A stretch of 7,877 bases of DNA from Cocleimonas sp. (GTDB taxonomy: Bacteria > Pseudomonadota > Gammaproteobacteria > Thiotrichales > Thiotrichaceae). The notes beneath the pieces are model-generated. The model saw nothing but the letters and a program-made list of their open reading frames with translations. It was not told the origin of the DNA and made no database searches. Positions 1 through 6,675 of the stretch are shown here, piece by piece. The position numbers and the translations under genes were made by a program. The stretch covers positions 1-7,877 of the forward strand of contig JAGLBQ010000017.1 in the NCBI GenBank assembly GCA_023146675.1, in the 5' to 3' direction. Numbering within the stretch: position 1 is the first letter of the stretch; the number at the start of each line of letters is the position of its first letter.

Positions 1-622
1 GATATTCATTTTCAGCGAGTGCTAATGTATCTAGCTCTTGTGTTTGAAAGTGCAACAGGTCTAGTTTTGCTTGATGATCACTATTTTGATTATTTAAGCG
101 TTCAAATTGATCATTAAGTTGCTTCCACTGCTGATAGCTTTTTGTCAGCTTGCCAAGTAAATCATCATTATTGGAAAAATCATCAAGCAATTGACGTTGT
201 TTTTCTTTTTTCATTAAGGATTGATGTTCATGTTGCCCATGAATTTCAACCAGTTGTTCACCTAGTTGGCGTAATAATCTAAGATTACAAGGTGAGCCAT
301 TAATCCATGCACGTGATTTTCCTGTGGCTGAGATAACACGTCTTAAAATACAGGTATCATCTATCGTCAGCGATTGTTCTTCCAGCCATTGTTGTGCTAA
401 TGGGGTGTTATTAATATCAACAGATAAGGTTATTTCTGCATTTTTAGCCCCATGCCGTACCACGCCACTATCCGCGCGATCCCCTAGCACTAAACCAATG
501 GCATCAACCAGAATAGATTTTCCTGCCCCTGTTTCGCCTGTTAAAGCAGACATTCCTGTTTGCAGTTCGAGGTCTAGGGTTTCGATAATGGCAAAATCAC
601 GGATATAGATATGAGTTAGCAT
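1..622 (-). CDS. recN: DNA repair protein RecN, N-terminal part (gene runs off the left edge)
   Basis: RecN is an SMC-like ATPase that acts at DNA double-strand breaks in recombinational repair. Translating the minus strand from the ATG at 622-620 gives about 207 codons without a stop, beginning MLTHIYIRDFAII. This is followed by a Walker A loop, GETGAGKS, at residues 29-36, and further on by RRVISATGKSRAWING and VEIHGQHEHQSL. These match the N-terminal ATPase half of E. coli RecN from memory. The family is about 550 residues long, so roughly the first 37% is here; the coiled coil is only entered, and Walker B and the C-terminal half lie outside. The start is fixed by alignment of the N-terminus with RecN, although no good Shine-Dalgarno stands before it. 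No LexA-type CTGT-N8-ACAG box was seen between 623 and 761. The open plus-strand frame at 324-608 is its shadow. Confidence 0.96.
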   Translation of the reverse strand, partial: MLTHIYIRDFAIIETLDLELQTGMSALTGETGAGKSILVDAIGLVLGDRADSGVVRHGAKNAEITLSVDINNTPLAQQWLEEQSLTIDDTCILRRVISATGKSRAWINGSPCNLRLLRQLGEQLVEIHGQHEHQSLMKKEKQRQLLDDFSNNDDLLGKLTKSYQQWKQLNDQFERLNNQNSDHQAKLDLLHFQTQELDTLALAENEY

Positions 623-657
623 AGGCAATTAATTGTTAATAAACCTGTGCCAATTTT

Positions 658-688
658 CTTGTAGGTTGGATAAACGCTACCCGACAAG
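658..688. repeat. REP-like imperfect palindrome between the GNAT gene and recN
   Basis: Arms 658-669 (CTTGTAGGTTGG) and 677-688 (CTACCCGACAAG) flank a 7-base loop. Nine of twelve positions pair as Watson-Crick and one as G-T. The GTAGGTTGG...CCGACAA pattern resembles short palindromic intergenic repeats (REP or degenerate MITE type) common in gammaproteobacterial genomes; this is recalled resemblance, not a search result. Only one copy is present in the window. It sits downstream of the GNAT gene and upstream of recN, so it could also act as a transcript-end hairpin, but no T-run follows it. Confidence 0.45.
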
Positions 689-702
689 ATTTAATGATTT
701 AG

Positions 703-714
703 CAAAGATCTTTG
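703..714. repeat. Perfect 12-bp palindrome CAAAGATCTTTG
   Basis: A self-complementary 12-mer lies in the gap between the GNAT gene stop and the recN start. It could be a dimeric regulator's operator for recN, but there is no second copy and no known consensus that I recognise. It does not fit the LexA box of gammaproteobacteria. A chance occurrence is possible. Confidence 0.2.
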
Positions 715-761
715 GTTGAAAACGATAATGATAAGGCATTGTGCCAGCAGAGTTGCTTATA

Positions 762-1244
762 TCACAATATATTTTCCATAAACACGGCTTGACCCTGTTC
801 GGGAAGAAGCTGATAGCTTTGAAAGCCAAAATTTTGGTAAGCACTTTTAGCTAGTTGATTATTTTTAAGCACTTCTAGCGTGAGTTTACAGCAACCCAAT
901 GAATGCGCTATTTCATCCACTTTGGCAAACATTTTTCGTGATAGCCCCATACCTCGATAAGGTGTATCAACGACCGCGTCATGAATATTCAATAAAGGTT
1001 TGCAGGCAAAGGTTGAAAATCCTTCAATCGCATTAACCAAGCCTGCTGGATTACCATCAACAAAGGCCAATATCACATACACATTCTCTCGTTTCTTCAA
1101 CTCATTCACCAGATTTTGTTGAGTGAAATCAGAAAGCGGCTCGCCACCGCCCATTAGGTCTTTGGCGTATTGATTTAACAGAAATACTAAGGCTTCCGCA
1201 TGTTGTAAAATGGATAAGTCTGCTTCTAAAATATCGATTTTCAT
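762..1244 (-). CDS. GNAT-family N-acetyltransferase
   Basis: This 160-residue protein is the size of a single GNAT domain and is predicted to be cytosolic. It should transfer acetyl from acetyl-CoA to an amine, but the substrate cannot be told from sequence. The acetyl-CoA pyrophosphate-binding motif A is visible at residues 90-101 as AVVDTPYRGMGL (the R/Q-x-x-G-x-G/A signature reads RGMG plus L), preceded by a beta strand. The typical late motif SAYQNFGFQSY is at 134-144, where Tyr136 is a candidate general acid. An early MGGGEPLSDF stretch (31-40) and FSTFACKPLLNIHD (76-89) look like features of one GNAT subfamily. The start at 1244 is supported by a purine-rich TTGAGAG a few bases upstream. 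It is transcribed with recN on the minus strand but is separated from it by 139 bases, so an operon is uncertain. It is divergent from sucA. Confidence 0.92.
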   Translation of the reverse strand: MKIDILEADLSILQHAEALVFLLNQYAKDLMGGGEPLSDFTQQNLVNELKKRENVYVILAFVDGNPAGLVNAIEGFSTFACKPLLNIHDAVVDTPYRGMGLSRKMFAKVDEIAHSLGCCKLTLEVLKNNQLAKSAYQNFGFQSYQLLPEQGQAVFMENIL

Positions 1245-1392
1245 TGTATGACTCTCAAGTAGTTTCAGTCGACACTATACCTATTTATCCTGTTTTTCAG
1301 AATAAACAAGTCTTTTTATTGTTATCTACTGAATTCAGGTCTCTTTAATTTTTAGTATCAAAAAAATAATGGAAATTTAGGATCTTAGAGTG

Positions 1393-1416
1393 CATAAAAA
1401 ACCACCTATTTTTATG
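1393..1416. repeat. Perfect 8-bp inverted repeat CATAAAAA-N8-TTTTTATG
   Basis: Arms 1393-1400 and 1409-1416 are exactly complementary around the 8-base spacer ACCACCTA. The element lies about 125 bases upstream of the proposed sucA -35 box and 149 bases upstream of the GNAT start. Its symmetry would suit a dimeric DNA-binding protein, or it may be an AT-rich cruciform-prone site. No regulator can be assigned. Confidence 0.3.
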
Positions 1417-1541
1417 TTGACTCTCTATAAAACCTCATAACCTCTATTAATAAACCTAATTAAATCAATATTTAAAATATTTAAGCTGTTGATCTTAACT
1501 CGCTTTTTATTATTTACTGAAATCGTTACTATTCTTCTAGC

Positions 1542-1570
1542 TTGACAGCGAACGATAGTCACACTAAAAA
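1542..1570 (+). promoter_or_regulatory. Candidate sigma-70 promoter for sucAB
   Basis: A perfect -35 hexamer TTGACA (1542-1547) is followed after 17 bases by TAAAAA (1565-1570, 4 of 6 matches to TATAAT) and an AT-rich stretch. This is the best promoter match in the 517 bases before sucA. It predicts a start near 1576-1578 and a leader of about 185 nt. Closer, weaker promoters are not excluded. Confidence 0.5.
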
Positions 1571-1761
1571 TATATAAACCTAGACGCTACAAGTATTCAT
1601 AGACACAAAGCAGAAGAAATTGTTTGTTGGTATAGCAATATTTAATGTTTCAGTAATAGACAGCAAGTACTTGGTTTAAAGAAACATTCTTTATGAGCCA
1701 GTGTTTTGTATTCGATACGCATGATTCTAGGTAAAATAACATTTGATTAGGATACAAAGGT

Positions 1762-4632
1762 ATGAGTACGAACAACAGTAATGCCACGGTGAATGGTAAT
1801 GCGGATGATTTATCCGATTCATTGCTTGATGGGGAGAATGCGGTTTATTTAGAGCTGTTATTTGAGTCTTATCTTGAAGATCCGAATTCAGTTTCTACTA
1901 GTTGGCAGGCATATTTTTCTAAGATGCCGGTGCCCATTGAGTTTCAAAATGGTAATAATCACAGCTATATGCGGCAGCAGTTTTATACTAACAAATTGCA
2001 TTCAAATGTATCGAATGAAACAGTGGATGCCAATGTTGCGGAGCGGTTGGTACAAGCAGAGCGGCAGCAAGTGCATGTGTTACAGCTTATTGACTCCTAT
2101 CGAACTATTGGCCATTTAATCGCTAATACAAATCCCTTGGCAGATAAAAAAATCACTACAGGCTTGGAGGAGCTGAGCCTGCAACATTATGGTCTGGATA
2201 AAAATATTGACTCTGAGCGTGAGTTTAATCTGGGTAATTTTCATCTTTGTGATAAACCAACGATTGATAATATTTATCGTGCATTACGCAATACTTACAC
2301 GGGAAGCATTGGTGTTGAGTATATGCACATTATGGATACGGAGGAAAAACAGTGGATTCAGTTGCATCTTGAAAGTTGTGAGTCAAAATCTCAGATTTCA
2401 TCTGGGCGTAAAAAAGAACTTTATCAACAATTAGTTGCAGCAGAGACACTAGAGCGTTATTTACATACAAAATATACAGGGCAGAAACGCTTTTCGTTGG
2501 AAGGGGGGGATAGCTTAATTCCTCTACTACATGAAATTGTGCATCATGCAGGTGGGCAAAAAACACGTGAAATTATTCTCGGTATGGCACATCGTGGGCG
2601 CTTAAATGTGCTGATTAATATTATGGGGAAATCAACAGATGAGCTATTTAAGGAGTTTGATGGTATTCCTGGTGATCCGTATTACATGGGGGATGTGAAA
2701 TACCATAAAGGTTATGCATGTAGTATCCAAACGGTTGAAGATCCCATGCATTTATCACTGGCATTTAACCCGTCCCATTTAGAGATTGTTAGCCCTGTGG
2801 TTGCAGGTACGGTGCGTGCGCGTAAAGATCGTCGTACGGATCAAGGCGGGCAGGTTGTGGCTGTGGTGATTCATGGCGATGCAGCATTTGCAGGGCAAGG
2901 CGTGGTGATGGAAACCCTGAATATGTCACAAACACGCGGTTATAATATTCATGGCACGGTACATATTGTTATTAATAATCAGATTGGTTTCACCACCAGT
3001 ACAGATTCGGATAGTCGCAGTTCTTATTATCCCACCGATGTGGCTAAAATGGTGAATGCACCTATTTTGCATGTTAATGGGGATGATCCTGAAGCCGTTA
3101 TTTTTGCAGCACAAATTGCCTTGGATTATCGTTTACGCTTTCGTAAGGATATTGTTATCGATCTCTTATGCTACCGCAAGCATGGGCATAATGAAGCCGA
3201 TGAGCCAGCAATGACACAGCCTGTTATGTACAAGGTGATACGCAATAAGATTGGCGTGCGTGAAATGTATGCTAAGCAATTAATAGCAAAAAATATCATG
3301 ACTGTTGATGAAACTAATCAGGCAATACTGGATTACAAAAGGAAAATATCCTCAGGCAAGACCGTTGTTGATACCTTAGATTACAGTAGTATTCCTGAGA
3401 TTTTTAAAGTGAATTGGGATGAATATAAAGGTAGGCAGTGGACAACCGAGGTAGATACCAGCATTGATACACAGCAGTTACAGCAATTAGCTGCAAACTG
3501 TAAAAAATTCCCTGATGATTTTGTCTTACATCGACAGGTTAAAAAGTTGCTTGATAAACGCAGTGAAATGGCGGCGGATAAACGTCCTGTGGACTGGGGG
3601 TTTGCTGAGAATTTGGCATATGCAAGTTTATTGAGTGAAGGCTACGATATTCGACTCAGTGGTCAGGACAGTGGGCGTGGCACCTTTTCTCATCGCCATG
3701 CTGTTTTTCATCATCAAGAGCATCGTCAAAGCTGGATTCCGCTGCAACATATTGCTGAGAAGCAAGGTTCTTTTGTTGTTATTGATTCCTTGTTATCCGA
3801 AGAGGCGGTGTTGGCATTTGAATACGGCTATGCAACGTCATCGCCGATGACACTTACTATTTGGGAAGCACAGTTTGGAGATTTTGCCAATGGTGCGCAG
3901 GTTGTTATTGATCAGTTTATTACCTCTGGTGAGCAAAAGTGGTCACGTTTGTGCGGATTAACACTATTTTTACCGCATGGTTATGAGGGGATGGGGGCAG
4001 AGCATTCATCTGCACGTTTGGAGCGTTATTTACAACTTTGTGCGCAACATAATATTCAGGTTTGCATACCTTCTACGCCCGCACAGACTTTCCATATGTT
4101 ACGTCGTCAAATGATTCGCCCCTATCGTCGACCACTTATTGTGCTTACACCTAAAAGCTTGCTAAGACACCCTAAAGCCGTGAATGAGATTTCTGATTTA
4201 AGTGATGGTCATTTTCAGACGGTGATTGATGATCCACAGTTATCACTGCAAGAAAAGAAAAAGGTGACGCGGGTTATTCTTTGTAGTGGCAAGGTTTACT
4301 ATGATTTAGTGGAGACGCATCAGGAAAATGATTTAAAAGGTATTGCAATTATCAGACTGGAGCAACTTTATCCGTTTCCTGAGTATGATTTAAAGGATAT
4401 TTTAAAGCAGTATAAATCCATTAAGAAATTTATCTGGTGTCAGGAAGAGCCAAAAAATCAGGGTGCATGGGATAATATTAAGCATCGTTTTAACCCTTAT
4501 ACACGTTTTATAGATATATCCTGCGTCACGAGACCGTCAGCAGCAGCACCAGCTGTGGGTTCATTTCGAGTACATCAACAACAACAAGTTGCATTAGTGC
4601 GCAAGGCTTTGATGCTTCCGTCAATAGTATAA
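1762..4632 (+). CDS. sucA: 2-oxoglutarate dehydrogenase E1 component (thiamine diphosphate-dependent)
   Basis: E1 of the 2-oxoglutarate dehydrogenase complex decarboxylates 2-oxoglutarate and reductively succinylates the E2 lipoyl group in the TCA cycle, in the cytosol. The protein has 956 residues, close to the 933 of E. coli. Visible blocks are an N-terminal E2-contacting segment (YLELLFESYLEDP, 29-41), HRGRLNVL (277-284, with the conserved active-site His277), NPSHLE (336-341), the ThDP/Mg-binding region from GDAAFAGQ (372-379) to INNQIGF (404-410), and KHGHNEADEP (473-482). The transketolase-like C-terminal half has SGQDSGRGTFSHRH (633-646), WEAQFGDFANGAQ (701-713) and HGYEGMGAEHSSARLER (739-755). 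All key residues I can check are present. TTAGGA at 1747-1752, nine bases before the ATG, is a suitable Shine-Dalgarno, and the N-terminus aligns with the family. A run of seven Gs (2503-2509) encodes Gly248-Gly249. Sixteen bases separate it from sucB. Confidence 0.99.
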   Translation: MSTNNSNATVNGNADDLSDSLLDGENAVYLELLFESYLEDPNSVSTSWQAYFSKMPVPIEFQNGNNHSYMRQQFYTNKLHSNVSNETVDANVAERLVQAERQQVHVLQLIDSYRTIGHLIANTNPLADKKITTGLEELSLQHYGLDKNIDSEREFNLGNFHLCDKPTIDNIYRALRNTYTGSIGVEYMHIMDTEEKQWIQLHLESCESKSQISSGRKKELYQQLVAAETLERYLHTKYTGQKRFSLEGGDSLIPLLHEIVHHAGGQKTREIILGMAHRGRLNVLINIMGKSTDELFKEFDGIPGDPYYMGDVKYHKGYACSIQTVEDPMHLSLAFNPSHLEIVSPVVAGTVRARKDRRTDQGGQVVAVVIHGDAAFAGQGVVMETLNMSQTRGYNIHGTVHIVINNQIGFTTSTDSDSRSSYYPTDVAKMVNAPILHVNGDDPEAVIFAAQIALDYRLRFRKDIVIDLLCYRKHGHNEADEPAMTQPVMYKVIRNKIGVREMYAKQLIAKNIMTVDETNQAILDYKRKISSGKTVVDTLDYSSIPEIFKVNWDEYKGRQWTTEVDTSIDTQQLQQLAANCKKFPDDFVLHRQVKKLLDKRSEMAADKRPVDWGFAENLAYASLLSEGYDIRLSGQDSGRGTFSHRHAVFHHQEHRQSWIPLQHIAEKQGSFVVIDSLLSEEAVLAFEYGYATSSPMTLTIWEAQFGDFANGAQVVIDQFITSGEQKWSRLCGLTLFLPHGYEGMGAEHSSARLERYLQLCAQHNIQVCIPSTPAQTFHMLRRQMIRPYRRPLIVLTPKSLLRHPKAVNEISDLSDGHFQTVIDDPQLSLQEKKKVTRVILCSGKVYYDLVETHQENDLKGIAIIRLEQLYPFPEYDLKDILKQYKSIKKFIWCQEEPKNQGAWDNIKHRFNPYTRFIDISCVTRPSAAAPAVGSFRVHQQQQVALVRKALMLPSIV

Positions 4633-4648
4633 TTTAGAGTATAAAATA

Positions 4649-6574
4649 ATGTCTAAGAAAATTCGTGTACCACTTCTTCCTGAATCAGTCAATGATGCAA
4701 CTATTGCTATCTGGGTGAAAAAAGTAGGTGAAAATGTTGAAGAAGAAGAGGTTTTACTAGAGCTGGAAACCGATAAGGTCATTCTTGAGGTGACTGCACC
4801 TGCTAGTGGTATTCTGGTAGAAATTATTGAAGATCAGGATGCCATTGTTCATTCTGGTGATATCATTGGCAAGATTAAAACAGAGCAAGAAATGCAGCAA
4901 GAGCCTGTGAATACGATGCTAGAGGAAGAAAAGATACCTGTGAATGATCATAACAATGATGATGAAAAGATCATGGTTGAGAATCAGGCTTCTGAGTCTC
5001 ACTCTCAAGAAAATCAGCAGCCTGAGCCTGTTATGCCAATAGCTGAAGAGAATAAAGAGCATGAGCAAGAAGTTAATGAAGAGCATGAGCAAGACAAGCA
5101 AGAGGTTGAGCCAATGCAAGATCAGTCTGAAAGTGAAATCAGACAGGAAATATTGCAAGAATTAGAGCAGATTCAAGATAATGTGCCAGAAGAAGCCGAG
5201 CAAGAATTGCTTGTTATAGATAAACAGCAACATCAGGAAGTAGCAGGGAATAATGATATTGCTGAAATAGCGTCTGATAATGAAGTGTTTGAAACAATAC
5301 CCGACGCACCAGCAGATGATAGTCCTTTTGCCAGCCCATCGGTGAGAAAAGCAATGGCAGAATATCAGTTGCAAGCGGGAGATATTGATGGTTCTGGTAA
5401 GCATGGAAAAATTCTTAAAGAAGATATTGAACAGCACATAGAACAGGCAGAATTAAGCATTGAAGAAGATAATAGTGATGCTAGTAATGCTAATGATGAA
5501 GAGCACTCAGTAAGCACAGATGTAGAGATAGCGTCTGCCGCCGCCGAGGAAGATGTTTTGCCAGTAAGGGAAGGGGAAGATGATGTAGTAGTCCCTACTG
5601 TTGATGCAAATCCAGAGCCTATTGCGGAAGAACAAGTAGCCGTTGATTCTACAAATAAAGAGAGTTTAGCAACTGAAAATTTAAGTCAGGACATTGAAGC
5701 TGTTCCTGAGTTAACGACAGAAGAGCCGCAAGTAAATGATAATGAGGGCAGTGATATGAAAGAAGTTACTCACATGGATGAGAATAATGACGAGGGGCAA
5801 AGGGTAGATCAGCAGACAAATAGTGATTTCCCTGTAGCTGCACCGAAAAATAATGATGTAAAACCCGTTGGCAATCCCTTAGAACGTCGTGTTCCAATGA
5901 CGCGCCTACGTGCAAGAATTGCAGAACGATTGGTCGAAGCACAGCAAAATGCCGCCATACTAACCACATTTAATGATGTTGATTTAAGTGAAATTATTCG
6001 CCTGCGTAAAATCTATCGGGATAGGTTTGAGCAAGTACATAGTATTAAACTAGGCTTTATGTCCTTTTTTGTAAAAGCTGCAACTGAAGCCCTAAAACGG
6101 TATCCAGAGGTCAATGCACGTATAGATGGTCAGGATGTAATTTATCAAGGTAATTATGATATAGGGGTAGCTGTTTCAACAGAGCGTGGATTAATTGTTC
6201 CCATTGTGCGTGATACGAATACGCTTGGACATGCTGATATAGAGAAAAAAATCCACGATTATGCGCACCGTGCACGTAATAATCAGTTAGAGCTTAATGA
6301 GCTGACAGGTGGAACTTTCTCAATTACTAATGGTGGTGTGTTCGGCTCTATGTTATCAACGCCTATTATTAACCCACCACAAAGCGCTATTTTGGGGATG
6401 CATAAAATAGAAGATCGTCCTGTTGCTATTAATGGAGAAGTCGTCATAAGACCCATGATGTACTTAGCACTTTCTTATGATCATCGTTTGATAGATGGTA
6501 AAACAGCCGTTAGTTTTTTGGTGAAAATTAAAGAATTACTAGAAGATCCTGCTAGTTTATTTTTGGAACTGTAA
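4649..6574 (+). CDS. sucB: Dihydrolipoyllysine succinyltransferase (E2 of 2-oxoglutarate dehydrogenase) with greatly extended acidic linkers
   Basis: E2 forms the core of the 2-oxoglutarate dehydrogenase complex and transfers succinyl from its lipoyl group to CoA. Domain order: lipoyl domain (about 1-77, ETDKV with lipoyl-Lys43); acidic linker 1 (about 79-224); peripheral-subunit/E3-binding domain (about 226-265, from ASPSVRKAMAEY to KEDIEQHI); acidic linker 2 (about 266-409); catalytic domain (about 411-641), starting RRVPMTRLRARIAERL, with LTTFNDV (438-444) and the active-site SYDHRLIDG (609-617; His612, Asp616). The catalytic domain is very close to E. coli SucB, but the total is 641 residues against 405. 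All the excess lies in the linkers, which are Glu/Gln/Asp-rich (about 30% acidic, few Lys/Arg) rather than the usual Ala/Pro-rich type. The frame is continuous, so no frameshift explains the length. A weak TTAGAG (4634-4639) precedes the ATG. It is cotranscribed with sucA; no lpd follows. Confidence 0.98.
   Translation: MSKKIRVPLLPESVNDATIAIWVKKVGENVEEEEVLLELETDKVILEVTAPASGILVEIIEDQDAIVHSGDIIGKIKTEQEMQQEPVNTMLEEEKIPVNDHNNDDEKIMVENQASESHSQENQQPEPVMPIAEENKEHEQEVNEEHEQDKQEVEPMQDQSESEIRQEILQELEQIQDNVPEEAEQELLVIDKQQHQEVAGNNDIAEIASDNEVFETIPDAPADDSPFASPSVRKAMAEYQLQAGDIDGSGKHGKILKEDIEQHIEQAELSIEEDNSDASNANDEEHSVSTDVEIASAAAEEDVLPVREGEDDVVVPTVDANPEPIAEEQVAVDSTNKESLATENLSQDIEAVPELTTEEPQVNDNEGSDMKEVTHMDENNDEGQRVDQQTNSDFPVAAPKNNDVKPVGNPLERRVPMTRLRARIAERLVEAQQNAAILTTFNDVDLSEIIRLRKIYRDRFEQVHSIKLGFMSFFVKAATEALKRYPEVNARIDGQDVIYQGNYDIGVAVSTERGLIVPIVRDTNTLGHADIEKKIHDYAHRARNNQLELNELTGGTFSITNGGVFGSMLSTPIINPPQSAILGMHKIEDRPVAINGEVVIRPMMYLALSYDHRLIDGKTAVSFLVKIKELLEDPASLFLEL
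5051..5098 (+). repeat. Two-copy 24-base tandem repeat inside linker 1 of sucB
   Basis: Copies 5051-5074 and 5075-5098 match at 19 of 24 positions and share an identical 14-base core GAGCATGAGCAAGA (5057-5070 and 5081-5094). They encode the in-frame octapeptides NKEHEQEV and NEEHEQDK (residues 135-150). The period is a multiple of three, so gain or loss of a unit keeps the reading frame. This suggests that slippage or unequal duplication lengthened the linker. Confidence 0.6.
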
Positions 6575-6575
6575 G

Positions 6576-6608
6576 TTAGGAGAGTGCATGTGGGGGGGGG
6601 CTAACTAA
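6576..6608 (+). other. Orphan Shine-Dalgarno and ATG with a nine-G tract behind sucB
   Basis: Directly after the sucB stop, TTAGGAGAG (6576-6584) lies a few bases before an ATG (6588-6590). This is a better ribosome-binding site than those of sucA or sucB. The frame it opens runs into nine consecutive Gs (6592-6600) and stops at TAA 6606-6608 after six codons (MWGGAN). Removing one G gives 20 codons ending at the TAA at 6650-6652 (present coordinates); adding one G gives 5 codons. No known gene results in any frame. It may be the scar of a lost third operon gene, a micro-ORF, or coincidence. AGTTAG (6574-6579) and CTAACT (6601-6606) also bracket the element as a 6-bp inverted repeat. Confidence 0.3.
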
Positions 6609-6640
6609 AAGTATTTGTGATTTGAATTCAGGTCTATTTG

Positions 6641-6675
6641 TTCTGGTCTAAATGAAATATAGATCAGAATTTTAT
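6641..6675 (+). terminator. Rho-independent-type terminator of sucAB
   Basis: Arms TTCTGGTCTA (6641-6650) and TAGATCAGAA (6660-6669) form a 10-bp stem with a single G-U pair around a 9-base loop, followed by TTTTAT (6670-6675). The G-U pair becomes a C-A mismatch in the opposite transcript, and no T-run follows on that side, so the element is best read as acting on the plus strand. It lies 66 bases after the sucB stop. The right arm contains the stop codon (6666-6664) of the convergent sulfotransferase gene. The stem is moderately AT-rich, so efficiency may be partial. Confidence 0.6.

Larger units (their letters stand above)
1245..1761. other. AT-rich divergent intergenic region between the GNAT gene and sucA
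   Basis: These 517 bases hold no convincing gene on either strand; the longest ATG frames are about 8-13 codons with no Shine-Dalgarno. The contents are a sigma-70-like promoter facing sucA (1542-1570), a perfect 8-bp inverted repeat (1393-1416), a 10-bp palindrome CAAGTACTTG (1664-1673), and a TATAGT-like -10 on the minus strand at 1274-1279 that could serve the GNAT gene but has only a poor -35. The sucA leader from the proposed promoter would be roughly 180-190 nt. No riboswitch fold was recognised in it. Confidence 0.7.

Noticed and set aside
324..608. A 94-codon open frame on the plus strand
   Set aside because: It lies entirely antisense to recN, whose minus-strand translation has the Walker A motif and RecN-specific blocks. 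It is a shadow frame.
735..745. Small hairpin GGCA-TTG-TGCC after the GNAT stop
   Set aside because: A four-pair stem without a following T-run is not a credible terminator.
1693..1734. A 13-codon ATG frame in the sucA leader
   Set aside because: It has no Shine-Dalgarno, does not overlap sucA and has no attenuator-like composition. It is not supported as a leader peptide.
4919..5437. Open minus-strand frames opposite the sucB linker
   Set aside because: They arise because GAA/GAG/CAA/GAT-rich codons give Leu/Phe/Ile-rich antisense frames without stops. They have no start signals and no recognisable protein.
4649..6574. Possibility that the long sucB is a fusion or carries extra lipoyl domains
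   Set aside because: Only one lipoyl-lysine motif (ETDKV at 41-45 context) and one E3-binding domain are present. The additional residues show no domain-like pattern, only acidic low-complexity sequence.
1331..6635. The 12-mer GAATTCAGGTCT occurs at 1331-1342 and 6624-6635
   Set aside because: One or two shared 12-mers are expected by chance in a window of this size and AT bias. The flanks diverge after a few bases, so it is not treated as an attachment site or mobile-element boundary.
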